This document shows positions 7,915 through 14,925 of a stretch of 25,173 bases of DNA, one piece after another; position 1 is the stretch's first letter, and every line of letters starts with the position of its first letter. The stretch covers positions 87,803 through 112,975 of the forward strand of contig PLXW01000057.1 of assembly GCA_003151595.1 (NCBI GenBank), read 5' to 3'. The notes below the pieces were generated by a model, which was given only the letters and a program-made list of their open reading frames with translations, was not told where the DNA came from and ran no database searches. This DNA comes from Myxococcales bacterium. Its GTDB lineage: Bacteria; Myxococcota; Polyangia; Polyangiales; Polyangiaceae. Made by a program: the position numbers and the translations under genes.

Positions 7915-9336
7915 GTGTCGAAGAAGACGCTCATTTTCGTTCCCACATACAACGAGCGAAACAACGTCGAGCCGATGTGCGAGCGACTCTGCGCGCTCGG
8001 TCTCGACGCCGACATCCTGTTCATGGACGACTCCTCGCCCGACAGCACCGGCGAGGTCCTCGAGGTCTTGGCGCGGCGGCATCCGCGCGTCTCGGTGGTT
8101 CATCGGGCGTCGAAGGCCGGCGTCGGCAGCGCGCATCAAGACGGGATCGCGCTCGCCTACGACCGGGGCTACGAGCGACTCGTCACGCTCGACGCCGACT
8201 TCACCCATACGCCCGAAGCGATCCCACGACTCCTTGCCGTCGCCGACTCGGCGGACGTCGTCGTGGGGTCGCGGTTCATCGAAGATGGCGGACTCGAGGG
8301 TTGGACGTTCATCCGCAAGTCGCTGACGTTGGTCGGCCACACGTTGACCAAGCACCTGCTCGGTATGGCGCACGACGCGACGGGCGCGTTCCGCGTCTAC
8401 GACTTGACGGCGATCCCGCGCGGCCTGTTCGAGCTCGCGCAGTCACGCGGGTATTCGTTCTTCTTCGAGAGCCTGTACATCCTCGATCGGAACGGCATGC
8501 GCATCGCACAGGTGCCGGTGACGCTGCCGGCGCGCACGCAAGGCCACTCCAAGATGACGCCGCTCGAAGTGGGGCGCAGCGTGCAGCGGCTCGTGGCGAC
8601 GTACGTGGGGCAGCGGGTGAACCCGTCGCGCTTTCAGCTGAAGGGGAACCCGGAGATCGATCCCGCGCTGCGCGAAGGCGAGGAGTGGAACGACTACTGG
8701 AACAACAAGAGCGACGGGACGCTCGCGACCTACGACATGATCGCGACGATCTACCGCAACGCGTTCATCAAGCCGCGCCTCGAGCAAGCGATCGAAAGGG
8801 AGTTCTCGCCGGGCGCGCGCCTTCTTCACGCGGGCTGCGGGACGGGTCAGGTCGACGTTGGACTGCACGGCCGCGCGGACATCACGGCGGTGGACATCTC
8901 GGCGGCGGCGCTCCGCGTGTACTTGCGCGAGAACCCCGGCAGCCGCGTGAAGCACGCAAGTATCTTCGATCTCCCGTTCGCGGACGCGAGCTTCGACGGC
9001 GCGTACAACATGGGGGTCGTCGAGCACTTCACGCGCGAGGAGATCAATCGCGCGTTTCGCGAGCTCCATCGCGTCATCCGGCCGGGCGGCAAGATGATCC
9101 TTTTTTGGCCGCACGCGCAGGCCACGAGCGTGAAAGTGATCGGCGCGGCGCACTGGATGCTGAACGATGTCTTGCACCGGAGCGTGCGGTTTCATCCCCC
9201 GGAGATCTCCCTCATGCACTCGAAGGCCGAGGCCTCGGCCCTCCTCGCTTCGGCTGGGCTCGAGCTCGATTCGTACACGTTCGGTCCGAAGGATCTCTTC
9301 GTTCAAGCCGTCGTCGTCGCGCGTCGCCCCTCGTAG
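7915..9336 (+). CDS. GT2 glycosyltransferase-methyltransferase fusion protein
   Basis: A 473-residue two-domain protein. Residues 1 to about 235 form a polyprenol-phosphate-sugar-synthase-like GT2 domain: PTYNER (10-15), DDSSPDST (38-45), LDADFTH (92-98), VGSRF (117-121) and the C-terminal GHSKM (210-214). After a linker, residues about 255-473 form a class I SAM methyltransferase: LLHAGCGTGQVD (303-314), AVDIS, a GVVEHF motif and IRPGGKM. The GTG at 7915 has a good Shine-Dalgarno and places TYNE at residue 11, matching the GT2 gene at 3885. The usual DLTSGYK segment is changed to DATGAFR, so acceptor or sugar preference may differ from that paralogue. The stop lies 9 bases from the convergent TMTC-like gene. 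A plausible role is making and methylating a lipid-linked sugar, or the two domains may act on different substrates; this is inference. Confidence 0.88.
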   Translation: MSKKTLIFVPTYNERNNVEPMCERLCALGLDADILFMDDSSPDSTGEVLEVLARRHPRVSVVHRASKAGVGSAHQDGIALAYDRGYERLVTLDADFTHTPEAIPRLLAVADSADVVVGSRFIEDGGLEGWTFIRKSLTLVGHTLTKHLLGMAHDATGAFRVYDLTAIPRGLFELAQSRGYSFFFESLYILDRNGMRIAQVPVTLPARTQGHSKMTPLEVGRSVQRLVATYVGQRVNPSRFQLKGNPEIDPALREGEEWNDYWNNKSDGTLATYDMIATIYRNAFIKPRLEQAIEREFSPGARLLHAGCGTGQVDVGLHGRADITAVDISAAALRVYLRENPGSRVKHASIFDLPFADASFDGAYNMGVVEHFTREEINRAFRELHRVIRPGGKMILFWPHAQATSVKVIGAAHWMLNDVLHRSVRFHPPEISLMHSKAEASALLASAGLELDSYTFGPKDLFVQAVVVARRPS

Positions 9337-9345
9337 CGCCGGCGA

Positions 9346-10917
9346 CTATCGCGGCCCGCAGGAGCCGCGAGACCACGCATCGAGCGCTTCGCCCGCGCGC
9401 GCGTCGCGCCAGGAGCGAAGCCGAGCCGCGGCGATCCGGGCCGCGTCGCACGTGGCGCGCGCGCCGAACGACGCGCTGAGATGCGTGAGCCGTGCGTCGA
9501 GAGGCTCGCCGTCCCAGGCGGGCGAGATCGCGTCGCGCGCCACGCGCGTCGGGTAGCGCGCGAAGATCGCTTCGGCCGCGACGAGGTGGAACGCCGCGTC
9601 GTCGTCGCGCGCCTCGTCGGCGAGGGCGTGCGCGAGATTTCGCTGTGTGCGGAAGACGTCCGGATACACGCGCGCGGCGGCGGAGAGGAGCGTCACGTCG
9701 TCGCGCCACGTCGATGCGTACGCGGTCGCTAGGCACGACTGCACGACGACGAAACCAATGGCGACGGTACCCACGAGCGCGCGCACGCGCGGCGCTCGAG
9801 CCACGCGATCGACGACGAGCGCGACGACGACGACGAGCCACAGCGACGGGAAGAAGAAATGGCGATCGGCGACGCCCGGCGTGCTCACGACGAAGTTCGA
9901 CATGCTCACATACGAAGCGCCGAACGCGAGCAACGCGTCGGCGATGCGCGGCACGCGGCTCCAGCTGACGACGAGGAGCCCGATGCAGGCGACGACGAAG
10001 AACGCGCCGAGGACGACACCGGTCACCCCCTCGTCCGAGATTGGTTGCTCCGAGAAGCTGTAGTCGGGCACGAGGCTCGTCCCGACGAGTACGTGCCGCA
10101 ACCGAAACGCGATGAGCCCGAGCCCGGCCACGAACCGGTGCGGTGCGTCGGCGGCGATGAGGGGGTTGTCGAAGAGCCGATCGGGCCCGAGCGCCACGAA
10201 CGGCATTCGCGTCGCGCGAAAGAGTGCGATCGCGAGCCCTACGAGCACTCCCCACGAGGCCAGCGCGGCGACCGGTCCGCGCACCGACTTCACTCCCCCG
10301 TGCGCGCGCCACGCGAGCAGCGGAACGAGCACGACCATCGGCGCGCTCGACTCCTTCGCGAGGATCGCAAGCAACAGCGCCACCGCTACCAGCGCGATCT
10401 CGCGCGCGCCCAGCGCCCGCCCGCACGTCACGATCGCGATCGCCCCCAAGGAGAAGATCGCCGCCAACGTCTCCGCTCGTCCCGTCGCGCTGGGTACCAC
10501 GTCGGCGTGAATCGCCAGCGATGCGAACATCCCCACGGCCAGCCACCGCGCGACCGGCGAGAGCGCGTCGCCGCACCACCGCGCGAGCGTCCAGTCCGCA
10601 AGCGCGACGAGCGCTACGTAGAGGAGCACGTTCGTCAGATGAAACGGCCACGTGCGCCCACCGCCGACGTGCTGATCGATCCAGTACGAGAGAGTGGCGA
10701 TCGGCCGCCATACGCCGACGGTATCGAAGCGACTCCGCCCCCACGAATCGCGGAGCACGAGGTCGTCGAACGACAGCGCCTCCTTGACGCCTCGATGCCC
10801 GACGATCGTGTTCGCGTCGTCGAGCGTGAAGCCGAACGAGAGGGTCTGCGCGTATGGCACGAGAGCCAGCAAGAGCACGCTCCAGCGCGCGGCCGTCGGT
10901 CCCAAGCGAAGCGTCAC
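9346..10917 (-). CDS. TMTC-like (DUF1736) membrane glycosyltransferase
   Basis: A 523-residue polytopic membrane protein whose conserved residues follow the TMTC O-mannosyltransferase family (GT-C fold, uses dolichol-phosphate-mannose in animals). After TM1 comes the acidic loop FTLDD (30-34) with DSWG (57-60), then WRPIATLSY, FHLTN (92-96), AIHADVVPS...GRAE (136-149) and AKES (187-190). The DUF1736-like stretch RLFDNPL (247-253)...VPDYS (283-287) follows. Animal TMTCs end in a long TPR domain; here only about 100 soluble residues follow the last membrane helix, with perhaps one TPR-like helix pair (VFRTQRNLAHALADEARDDD). The GTG at 10917 gives a short N-terminus directly before TM1. The presence of two polyprenol-phosphate-sugar-synthase-like genes close by fits a lipid-linked sugar donor. 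The acceptor (protein Ser/Thr or an envelope glycan) is unknown. Confidence 0.78.
   Translation of the reverse strand: MTLRLGPTAARWSVLLLALVPYAQTLSFGFTLDDANTIVGHRGVKEALSFDDLVLRDSWGRSRFDTVGVWRPIATLSYWIDQHVGGGRTWPFHLTNVLLYVALVALADWTLARWCGDALSPVARWLAVGMFASLAIHADVVPSATGRAETLAAIFSLGAIAIVTCGRALGAREIALVAVALLLAILAKESSAPMVVLVPLLAWRAHGGVKSVRGPVAALASWGVLVGLAIALFRATRMPFVALGPDRLFDNPLIAADAPHRFVAGLGLIAFRLRHVLVGTSLVPDYSFSEQPISDEGVTGVVLGAFFVVACIGLLVVSWSRVPRIADALLAFGASYVSMSNFVVSTPGVADRHFFFPSLWLVVVVALVVDRVARAPRVRALVGTVAIGFVVVQSCLATAYASTWRDDVTLLSAAARVYPDVFRTQRNLAHALADEARDDDAAFHLVAAEAIFARYPTRVARDAISPAWDGEPLDARLTHLSASFGARATCDAARIAAARLRSWRDARAGEALDAWSRGSCGPR
9349..9370. terminator. hairpin at the convergent junction, no T-run
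   Basis: A perfect 7-bp stem (TCGCGGC / GCCGCGA) with an 8-base loop starts 12 bases after the stop of the GT2-methyltransferase gene. It lies inside the last codons of the convergent TMTC-like gene. No T-run follows, so it may only weakly terminate or protect the 3' end of the plus-strand message. Confidence 0.35.
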
Positions 10918-10933
10918 GAACGCGATGGTATGA

Positions 10934-10963
10934 TTGAGGTGGCCTCACGTCGCGGCGTATGAT
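10934..10963 (+). promoter_or_regulatory. candidate sigma-70-type promoter for the carrier-protein ligase gene
   Basis: TTGAGG (10934-10939) and TATGAT (10958-10963) are separated by 18 bases. They match the -35 and -10 consensus at 4 and 5 of 6 positions. They lie in the 77-base divergent gap, and transcription would start about 25 bases before the ATG. A second TATGAT at 10929-10934 has no fitting -35. Confidence 0.42.
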
Positions 10964-10980
10964 CGCTCGCGAACGACTTG

Positions 10981-10987
10981 AAGGGAG
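10981..10987 (+). promoter_or_regulatory. Shine-Dalgarno fixing the start at 10995
   Basis: AAGGGAG lies seven bases before the ATG at 10995. It favours that start over the in-frame ATG at 10959, which lies on the candidate -10 element. Confidence 0.65.
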
Positions 10988-10994
10988 TGGCCGC

Positions 10995-12194
10995 ATGACG
11001 GAGCCCACGTGGGACGAGTTCGCGCTCGCGAAGAAGGTCGAGCCGGATCTGGCCGCCGACGTCGAGAAGAACGGCGCGTACGTCTCGCCCGAGATCCTGA
11101 AGGTGCAAGTGGTCGACGGCGCGAAGGTCCGCTTCGCCATGAAGCCGGGCACCGACGTGAAGGCCACGCGCGAGAAGATGGTCCGCTACGTCGACTCGAT
11201 GGTGTCGCGCTTCCGGCAGGTGCCGAAGAAGGTGATTCACACGCGCACGCGCAAAGACAGCGGCGAGCTCGAACGGGGCGTGTACGCCGAGCTGAAAAGG
11301 CGCGGCTGGGTCATCGAAGAGGGGCGCGGGCAGGTGGCGCTTCGCGGGCCGGCGCTCAACGTGCTCCGCGCGCTCGACGAAGACGCGCGCGTCACGATCG
11401 GCATGGAGCTCTTCGGTGCGACCGAAGAGGTCTACCCGACGTTGATTCCGGCGAAGACGCTCGGCCGCTGCGGCTACTTCTCGTCGTTCCCGCAGTCGGT
11501 CTCGATGGTCACGCACCTCGTAGAGGACTACGACCGCATCGAGCACTTTCGCCAGGCGAACGCGGAAACGACCGACCTCGTCGTCCCCGACTTCAACGCC
11601 TTCACGACGCCAGAAGCCTGCCTCTCGCCGGCCGTTTGCTACCACTGCTACCGCGCGCGCGAGGGCGAGACGCTGACGGACTGCAACGTCGTCACGTGCG
11701 TCGGTAAGTGCTTTCGCTACGAGTCGACGAACATCACCGGGCTCGATCGCCTGTGGGACTTCACGATGCGCGAGGTGGTCTTCGTCGGCACCGAGGAGCA
11801 GGTGTCCTCGCGTCGAAAGCGCGGGATCGACCTGGTGATGGAGCAGCTCGATCGCTTCGATCTCGAGGTGCAGATCGAGACGGCGAACGATCCGTTCTTC
11901 TCGGCCGCCTACGCCACCAAGACGTACTACCAGGTGCGAAGCGATCTGAAATACGAGGTGCGCCTCGCCGTCGAGCCCGACGAGCGTGGCGCACGGTCGA
12001 TCGCCTGCGGCAGCTTCAACCTGCACGAGGACTTCTTCGGCAAGACGTTCGCGATCACGGCGAGCGACGGCAAACCGGCGTTCACGGGGTGCGTGGCGTG
12101 GGGGCTCGAGCGGTGGGTGCTGGCGTGCTTCACCCAGCACGGGTTCGATCCAATGCGCTGGCCAGCGGACATTCGCGCGCGCGTCTTTCGGTGA
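10995..12194 (+). CDS. amino acid:[carrier protein] ligase-like class II synthetase homologue
   Basis: A 399-residue protein with a class II aminoacyl-tRNA-synthetase catalytic core. Motif 2 is CFRYES (239-244) and motif 3 is CVAWGLER (366-373). FTMREVVFVG (256-265) and the motif 3 region with an upstream HEDFFGK resemble the SerRS-derived amino acid:[carrier protein] ligases. Those enzymes activate an amino acid with ATP and load it on a carrier-protein phosphopantetheine instead of a tRNA. By analogy, Cys159, Glu260 and Cys366 are candidate zinc ligands. The segment 209-239 is Cys-rich (C209, C215, C218, C230, C235, C239). No tRNA-binding coiled-coil arm like that of SerRS is seen; the first 130 residues are not recognised. 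The start at 10995 has a good Shine-Dalgarno. An acyltransferase gene follows after 16 bases. The family call is from motif memory and needs a profile search. Confidence 0.75.
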   Translation: MTEPTWDEFALAKKVEPDLAADVEKNGAYVSPEILKVQVVDGAKVRFAMKPGTDVKATREKMVRYVDSMVSRFRQVPKKVIHTRTRKDSGELERGVYAELKRRGWVIEEGRGQVALRGPALNVLRALDEDARVTIGMELFGATEEVYPTLIPAKTLGRCGYFSSFPQSVSMVTHLVEDYDRIEHFRQANAETTDLVVPDFNAFTTPEACLSPAVCYHCYRAREGETLTDCNVVTCVGKCFRYESTNITGLDRLWDFTMREVVFVGTEEQVSSRRKRGIDLVMEQLDRFDLEVQIETANDPFFSAAYATKTYYQVRSDLKYEVRLAVEPDERGARSIACGSFNLHEDFFGKTFAITASDGKPAFTGCVAWGLERWVLACFTQHGFDPMRWPADIRARVFR

Positions 12195-12210
12195 TGAGGA
12201 CCGCGATCGA

Positions 12211-12915
12211 ATGAGCGGGATCGACGCGCTAATTCTGAGCATCAAGCGACGCAACACGCCGTTCGCCCGCATGGCGTACGACGCTTACAAGCGACTCGAG
12301 TCGTTCGACGTGCCGGACAACGACGCGATGCGCATCCTGTTCGGCGGCGCGTTCGTCGCGCAGCGCTTCGCGACCGACGCGCGGGAGTGGGCGGCCTCGA
12401 AGCTCTGGTACGCGCCGATGCTGCGCGCACGGTGCGAGCGGGCAGGGAAGGGGCTCGGCATGACGAGCGCGCCGTACATTCGCGGTCACGCGCGCGTTCG
12501 CATCGGCGACCACTGCACGTTCTCGAGCCTCAACGTCCGCACCGGGCGCTTTCGCGACGCGCCCGAGCTCACGTTCGGCGACCACTGCTACGTCGCGTTC
12601 GGCGTGATGTTCGCGCTCAACGAGCGCATCTCGATCGGCAACCACGTCCTTATCGCCGGCAACTCCGACATCCAGGACTCCGACGGCCACCCGTCGGATC
12701 CCGAGCGACGCATGCGCGGTGAGACCGAGCTCCTCGAGGGCGAGATCGCTCCGGTGACGATCCACGACTACGCCTGGATCGGCCGCGGCGCGCACGTCCT
12801 CAAAGGGGTCACGATCGGTCGCGGCGCGGTCGTCGCCGCGGGATCCTCGGTCGTCACCGACGTGCCCGAAGGCGCGATGGCAATGGGCGTTCCCGCGCGC
12901 GTGATCAAGCGATAG
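12211..12915 (+). CDS. left-handed beta-helix (hexapeptide) acyltransferase
   Basis: A 234-residue transferase of the maltose/galactoside/colanic-acid O-acetyltransferase type. Residues 1-85 are helical. From about 90 on there are hexapeptide repeats (VRIGDHCTFSSL, LTFGDHCYVAFG, ISIGNHVLIAG, VTIHDYAWIGRGAHV, VTIGRGAVVAAGS), ending in the signature MGVPARVIKR. His160 in SDGHP is the expected catalytic base. Family members usually move acetyl from acetyl-CoA to a sugar hydroxyl. The ATG at 12211 is preceded by GAGGA ten bases upstream; longer in-frame extensions run inside the ligase gene and are rejected. The 16-base gap to the ligase gene indicates one operon, raising the possibility that its acyl donor is a carrier-bound aminoacyl group rather than acetyl-CoA; this is speculative. 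It ends at a convergent junction. Confidence 0.88.
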   Translation: MSGIDALILSIKRRNTPFARMAYDAYKRLESFDVPDNDAMRILFGGAFVAQRFATDAREWAASKLWYAPMLRARCERAGKGLGMTSAPYIRGHARVRIGDHCTFSSLNVRTGRFRDAPELTFGDHCYVAFGVMFALNERISIGNHVLIAGNSDIQDSDGHPSDPERRMRGETELLEGEIAPVTIHDYAWIGRGAHVLKGVTIGRGAVVAAGSSVVTDVPEGAMAMGVPARVIKR

Positions 12916-12931
12916 CCGCGGCGACGCGGTT
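12914..12931. terminator. GNRA-loop hairpin at convergent gene ends
   Basis: AGCCGCG-GCGA-CGCGGTT forms a 7-bp stem (one G-T wobble) with a GCGA tetraloop. It overlaps the TAG stop of the acyltransferase and touches the last base of the SDR gene. No T-run follows. It probably protects or ends the plus-strand message. Confidence 0.4.
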
Positions 12932-13905
12932 CACCACCGATCGGCGTTCACCGATCGTACGGTCTCGTCGACCGACATCAGCGGCGCGAACCCGAGCACC
13001 TCTTTGGCGCGCGCGTCGTCGACCATGCACACGTAGCGAATGTGATCGAGCTCCGGCACCGGGAAGTTCGAGAGGCGCAGCGACCACATGCGATTCAGGA
13101 ACATCTTGGCGATCGAGTACGGCACCGGAAGATGGGGCCGCCCGCCAATCTTGATGACGCGCGAGAGCGGCAAGGGATCGGGCCCGGCCACGTTGAAGAT
13201 CCCGCGCACGCCGCCGTTGAGCGCGAGCTGAATGGCGCGAACGACGTCGCTCTCGTGGATCACCTGCACCATCGGATCGAAGCCGAGGAGGGTGGGGACC
13301 GTGTCGAGGCGCAGGTAGTTCGACGCGGCGTTGTGCACGCCGCCCAGGATGTGCACCGGCCGCAAGATCACCGTCTCGGTCTGCGGGTGCTTCCAGAAGA
13401 ACGACTGCGCGAGCATGTCGACCTCGATGAGGTCGCGAATTTCGCTGAACGCCGCGCCGCCGAGCAGCGGCGACTCCTCGGTGAGGAACTGGGGGTTGTC
13501 GGGCTGCGGGCCGTAGACGTTCGCGCTGGAGAGGACGACGAGCTTCGGCACCTGGAACTGCGCCACGTACTCGAGCAGCTTCACGAACGCCGCCACGTTC
13601 CACGAGTGGTGCTCGGCGGCCGACGCGCGCGGGTCGTGCATTACGCCGAGGTGGACGACGGCGTCGATTTTCCCCGCGCGAAACACGTCTTTCAGCTTCT
13701 TCCGCCGCACGTCGATCTGCCGGTGCTCGACGTCTTTCGGCTTGTCGAGGAACGGCCGGCGATCGACGCCGATGACCTTTCGCTCGCGATGAAGAACGCG
13801 CGCGACTCCCTTGCCGAGGCGACCGCAGATGCCGGTGATGACGACCGCGCCGTCCCCTTCGCGGGGCGTCGTCGGACGTGAGCGCTTTCCGTTCGCGATG
13901 GTCAT
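12931..13905 (-). CDS. SDR-fold NAD-dependent epimerase-like protein with altered active site
   Basis: A 324-residue extended short-chain dehydrogenase/reductase fold protein. An N-terminal 19-residue polar leader precedes the NAD-binding motif TGICGRLG (24-31). Asp48 (GVDRR) would bind the NAD ribose, DAVVHLG (81-87) is the usual beta4 stretch, and VLSSANVYG (124-132) holds the catalytic Ser. The normal Tyr-x-x-x-Lys is F153-S-E-I-R157: both catalytic residues are replaced by conservative but probably inactive ones. It may bind NAD(H) and a substrate without the usual oxidoreductase chemistry, or use a different mechanism. The ATG at 13905 lies 15 bases after the acyltransferase stop, so it is the second gene of that operon; GGTGA nearby may serve as Shine-Dalgarno. 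It converges on the beta-helix acyltransferase gene with 15 bases between. Confidence 0.87.
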   Translation of the reverse strand: MTIANGKRSRPTTPREGDGAVVITGICGRLGKGVARVLHRERKVIGVDRRPFLDKPKDVEHRQIDVRRKKLKDVFRAGKIDAVVHLGVMHDPRASAAEHHSWNVAAFVKLLEYVAQFQVPKLVVLSSANVYGPQPDNPQFLTEESPLLGGAAFSEIRDLIEVDMLAQSFFWKHPQTETVILRPVHILGGVHNAASNYLRLDTVPTLLGFDPMVQVIHESDVVRAIQLALNGGVRGIFNVAGPDPLPLSRVIKIGGRPHLPVPYSIAKMFLNRMWSLRLSNFPVPELDHIRYVCMVDDARAKEVLGFAPLMSVDETVRSVNADRW

Positions 13906-13920
13906 GGTCGGTTCACCGCA

Positions 13921-14850
13921 TCACCAGAACACGTGCTTACGCGCCTTCACGCCGCGGTTCACCATCGATTGCACCGTCTGCCGGACGAGCCAGACCTTCT
14001 CTTCCATGACGGCGTCGTCGTCGTCGGGGTCGCCCTGGAAGTGCATCGGCTCGCCGAACGTGATCCGATACTTGGTGGGGAGGGGGAGCTGGCCGCCCGG
14101 CAGAAGAAGCTGCGGGATGAGCGGGAACGCGGGCATGTTGAGCATCTTGGCGAGCCCGCCGAGGTTGGCGACGCTCACATACTGCTCTTCGCCGCCGATG
14201 ACGGCGATGGGGACGATCGGCGTGTTCGTCTCGATCGCCAGGCGCATGAACCCGAGCCCGAACTCGGTGAGCTGGTAGCGGCGGTCGAACGTTTTGGAGA
14301 TGCCGCGCGCCCCTTCCGGAAAGACGAGCAACGCTTCTTCGCGCTCCAGCAATCGCTGCGCGTTCTCCGGCACGCCGACCACCTGCCCGACGCGCGTGAA
14401 GAGCAGCGACACGAACGGCAGCGTCTGCGTCCACTTCTCGATCATCGCGCGGATGAAGCGCGGCGGCTCGACGTCCATGAACATCGACGCGCCGATGAGC
14501 GCGCCGTCGATCGGCACTTGCCCCGAGTGGTTCGCGATCAGGAGAACGCGCCCGCTGGGGACGTTCTCGGCACCGAAGACCTCGGTGCGGAAGTAGTAGC
14601 GATGGAGGAACGCGGTCGACGCCAGCGCATACTTCGCCCACTGCGGATCCAGACCGAAGGGATCGACCCCCGCCTCGCCGACGTTCACCGGCACGCGGGC
14701 CAGACGTTCGTTGAACTCCTCGCCCAGGAGCGTCGTCATCCAGTCGTCGACCGACGACACGGCGCCCCCCAGGAGCCGGCGTACGAGCGGCCCCGCACCG
14801 CGCGCAAAGCCGCCGAGTCGAGCAAGCGGGAAGGAAGATTCTCCGTTCAA
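13921..14850 (-). CDS. PlsC/LPLAT-type acyltransferase
   Basis: A 309-residue phospholipid/glycerol acyltransferase domain protein. The catalytic block is ANHSGQVPIDG (106-116), with His108 and Asp115. This HX6D spacing differs from the HX4D of standard 1-acylglycerol-3-phosphate acyltransferases but is seen in bacterial homologues with NHSGQ. The second block is FPEGARG (177-183), followed by PIVPIAVIGGEEQ (about 210-225). There is no clear membrane segment; the N-terminal 60 residues are amphipathic. The start is a TTG at 14850: it is the only usual start codon before the conserved part, because a TAG stop lies in frame 27 bases upstream. It is the first gene of an operon with the SDR protein. 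The reaction is likely acyl transfer to a lipid; the acyl donor (acyl-CoA or acyl-carrier protein) is not known. Confidence 0.88.
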   Translation of the reverse strand: MNGESSFPLARLGGFARGAGPLVRRLLGGAVSSVDDWMTTLLGEEFNERLARVPVNVGEAGVDPFGLDPQWAKYALASTAFLHRYYFRTEVFGAENVPSGRVLLIANHSGQVPIDGALIGASMFMDVEPPRFIRAMIEKWTQTLPFVSLLFTRVGQVVGVPENAQRLLEREEALLVFPEGARGISKTFDRRYQLTEFGLGFMRLAIETNTPIVPIAVIGGEEQYVSVANLGGLAKMLNMPAFPLIPQLLLPGGQLPLPTKYRITFGEPMHFQGDPDDDDAVMEEKVWLVRQTVQSMVNRGVKARKHVFW

Positions 14851-14914
14851 GATGCGTGAGGATGATGCCTAGTGTAGGGAGGGTCAACTCGGCATCGCGG
14901 TCTCGTGCGAAGAT

Positions 14915-14920
14915 GGAGGG
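14915..14920 (+). promoter_or_regulatory. Shine-Dalgarno fixing the start at 14926
   Basis: GGAGGG lies five bases before the ATG at 14926. It rules against the in-frame ATG-like start at 14905, whose extra residues (RRWRAR) are translated from leader sequence. Confidence 0.7.
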
Positions 14921-14925
14921 CGCGC

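Noticed and set aside
9212..11167. A 651-codon minus-strand open frame over the TMTC-like gene and beyond
   Set aside because: It is Arg-rich in a shifted frame and crosses the divergent promoter gap and the ligase start; the correct frame has membrane helices and family motifs.
4664..12915. A nonribosomal peptide or polyketide biosynthetic cluster suggested by the carrier protein and ligase-like genes
   Set aside because: No adenylation, condensation, ketosynthase or thioesterase domain is present, and the two genes are in different transcription units 6 kb apart.
14882..14887. TTGACC on the minus strand as a -35 element for the acyltransferase operon
   Set aside because: No -10-like hexamer lies 16-18 bases downstream; the nearest, TACACT, is only five bases away.
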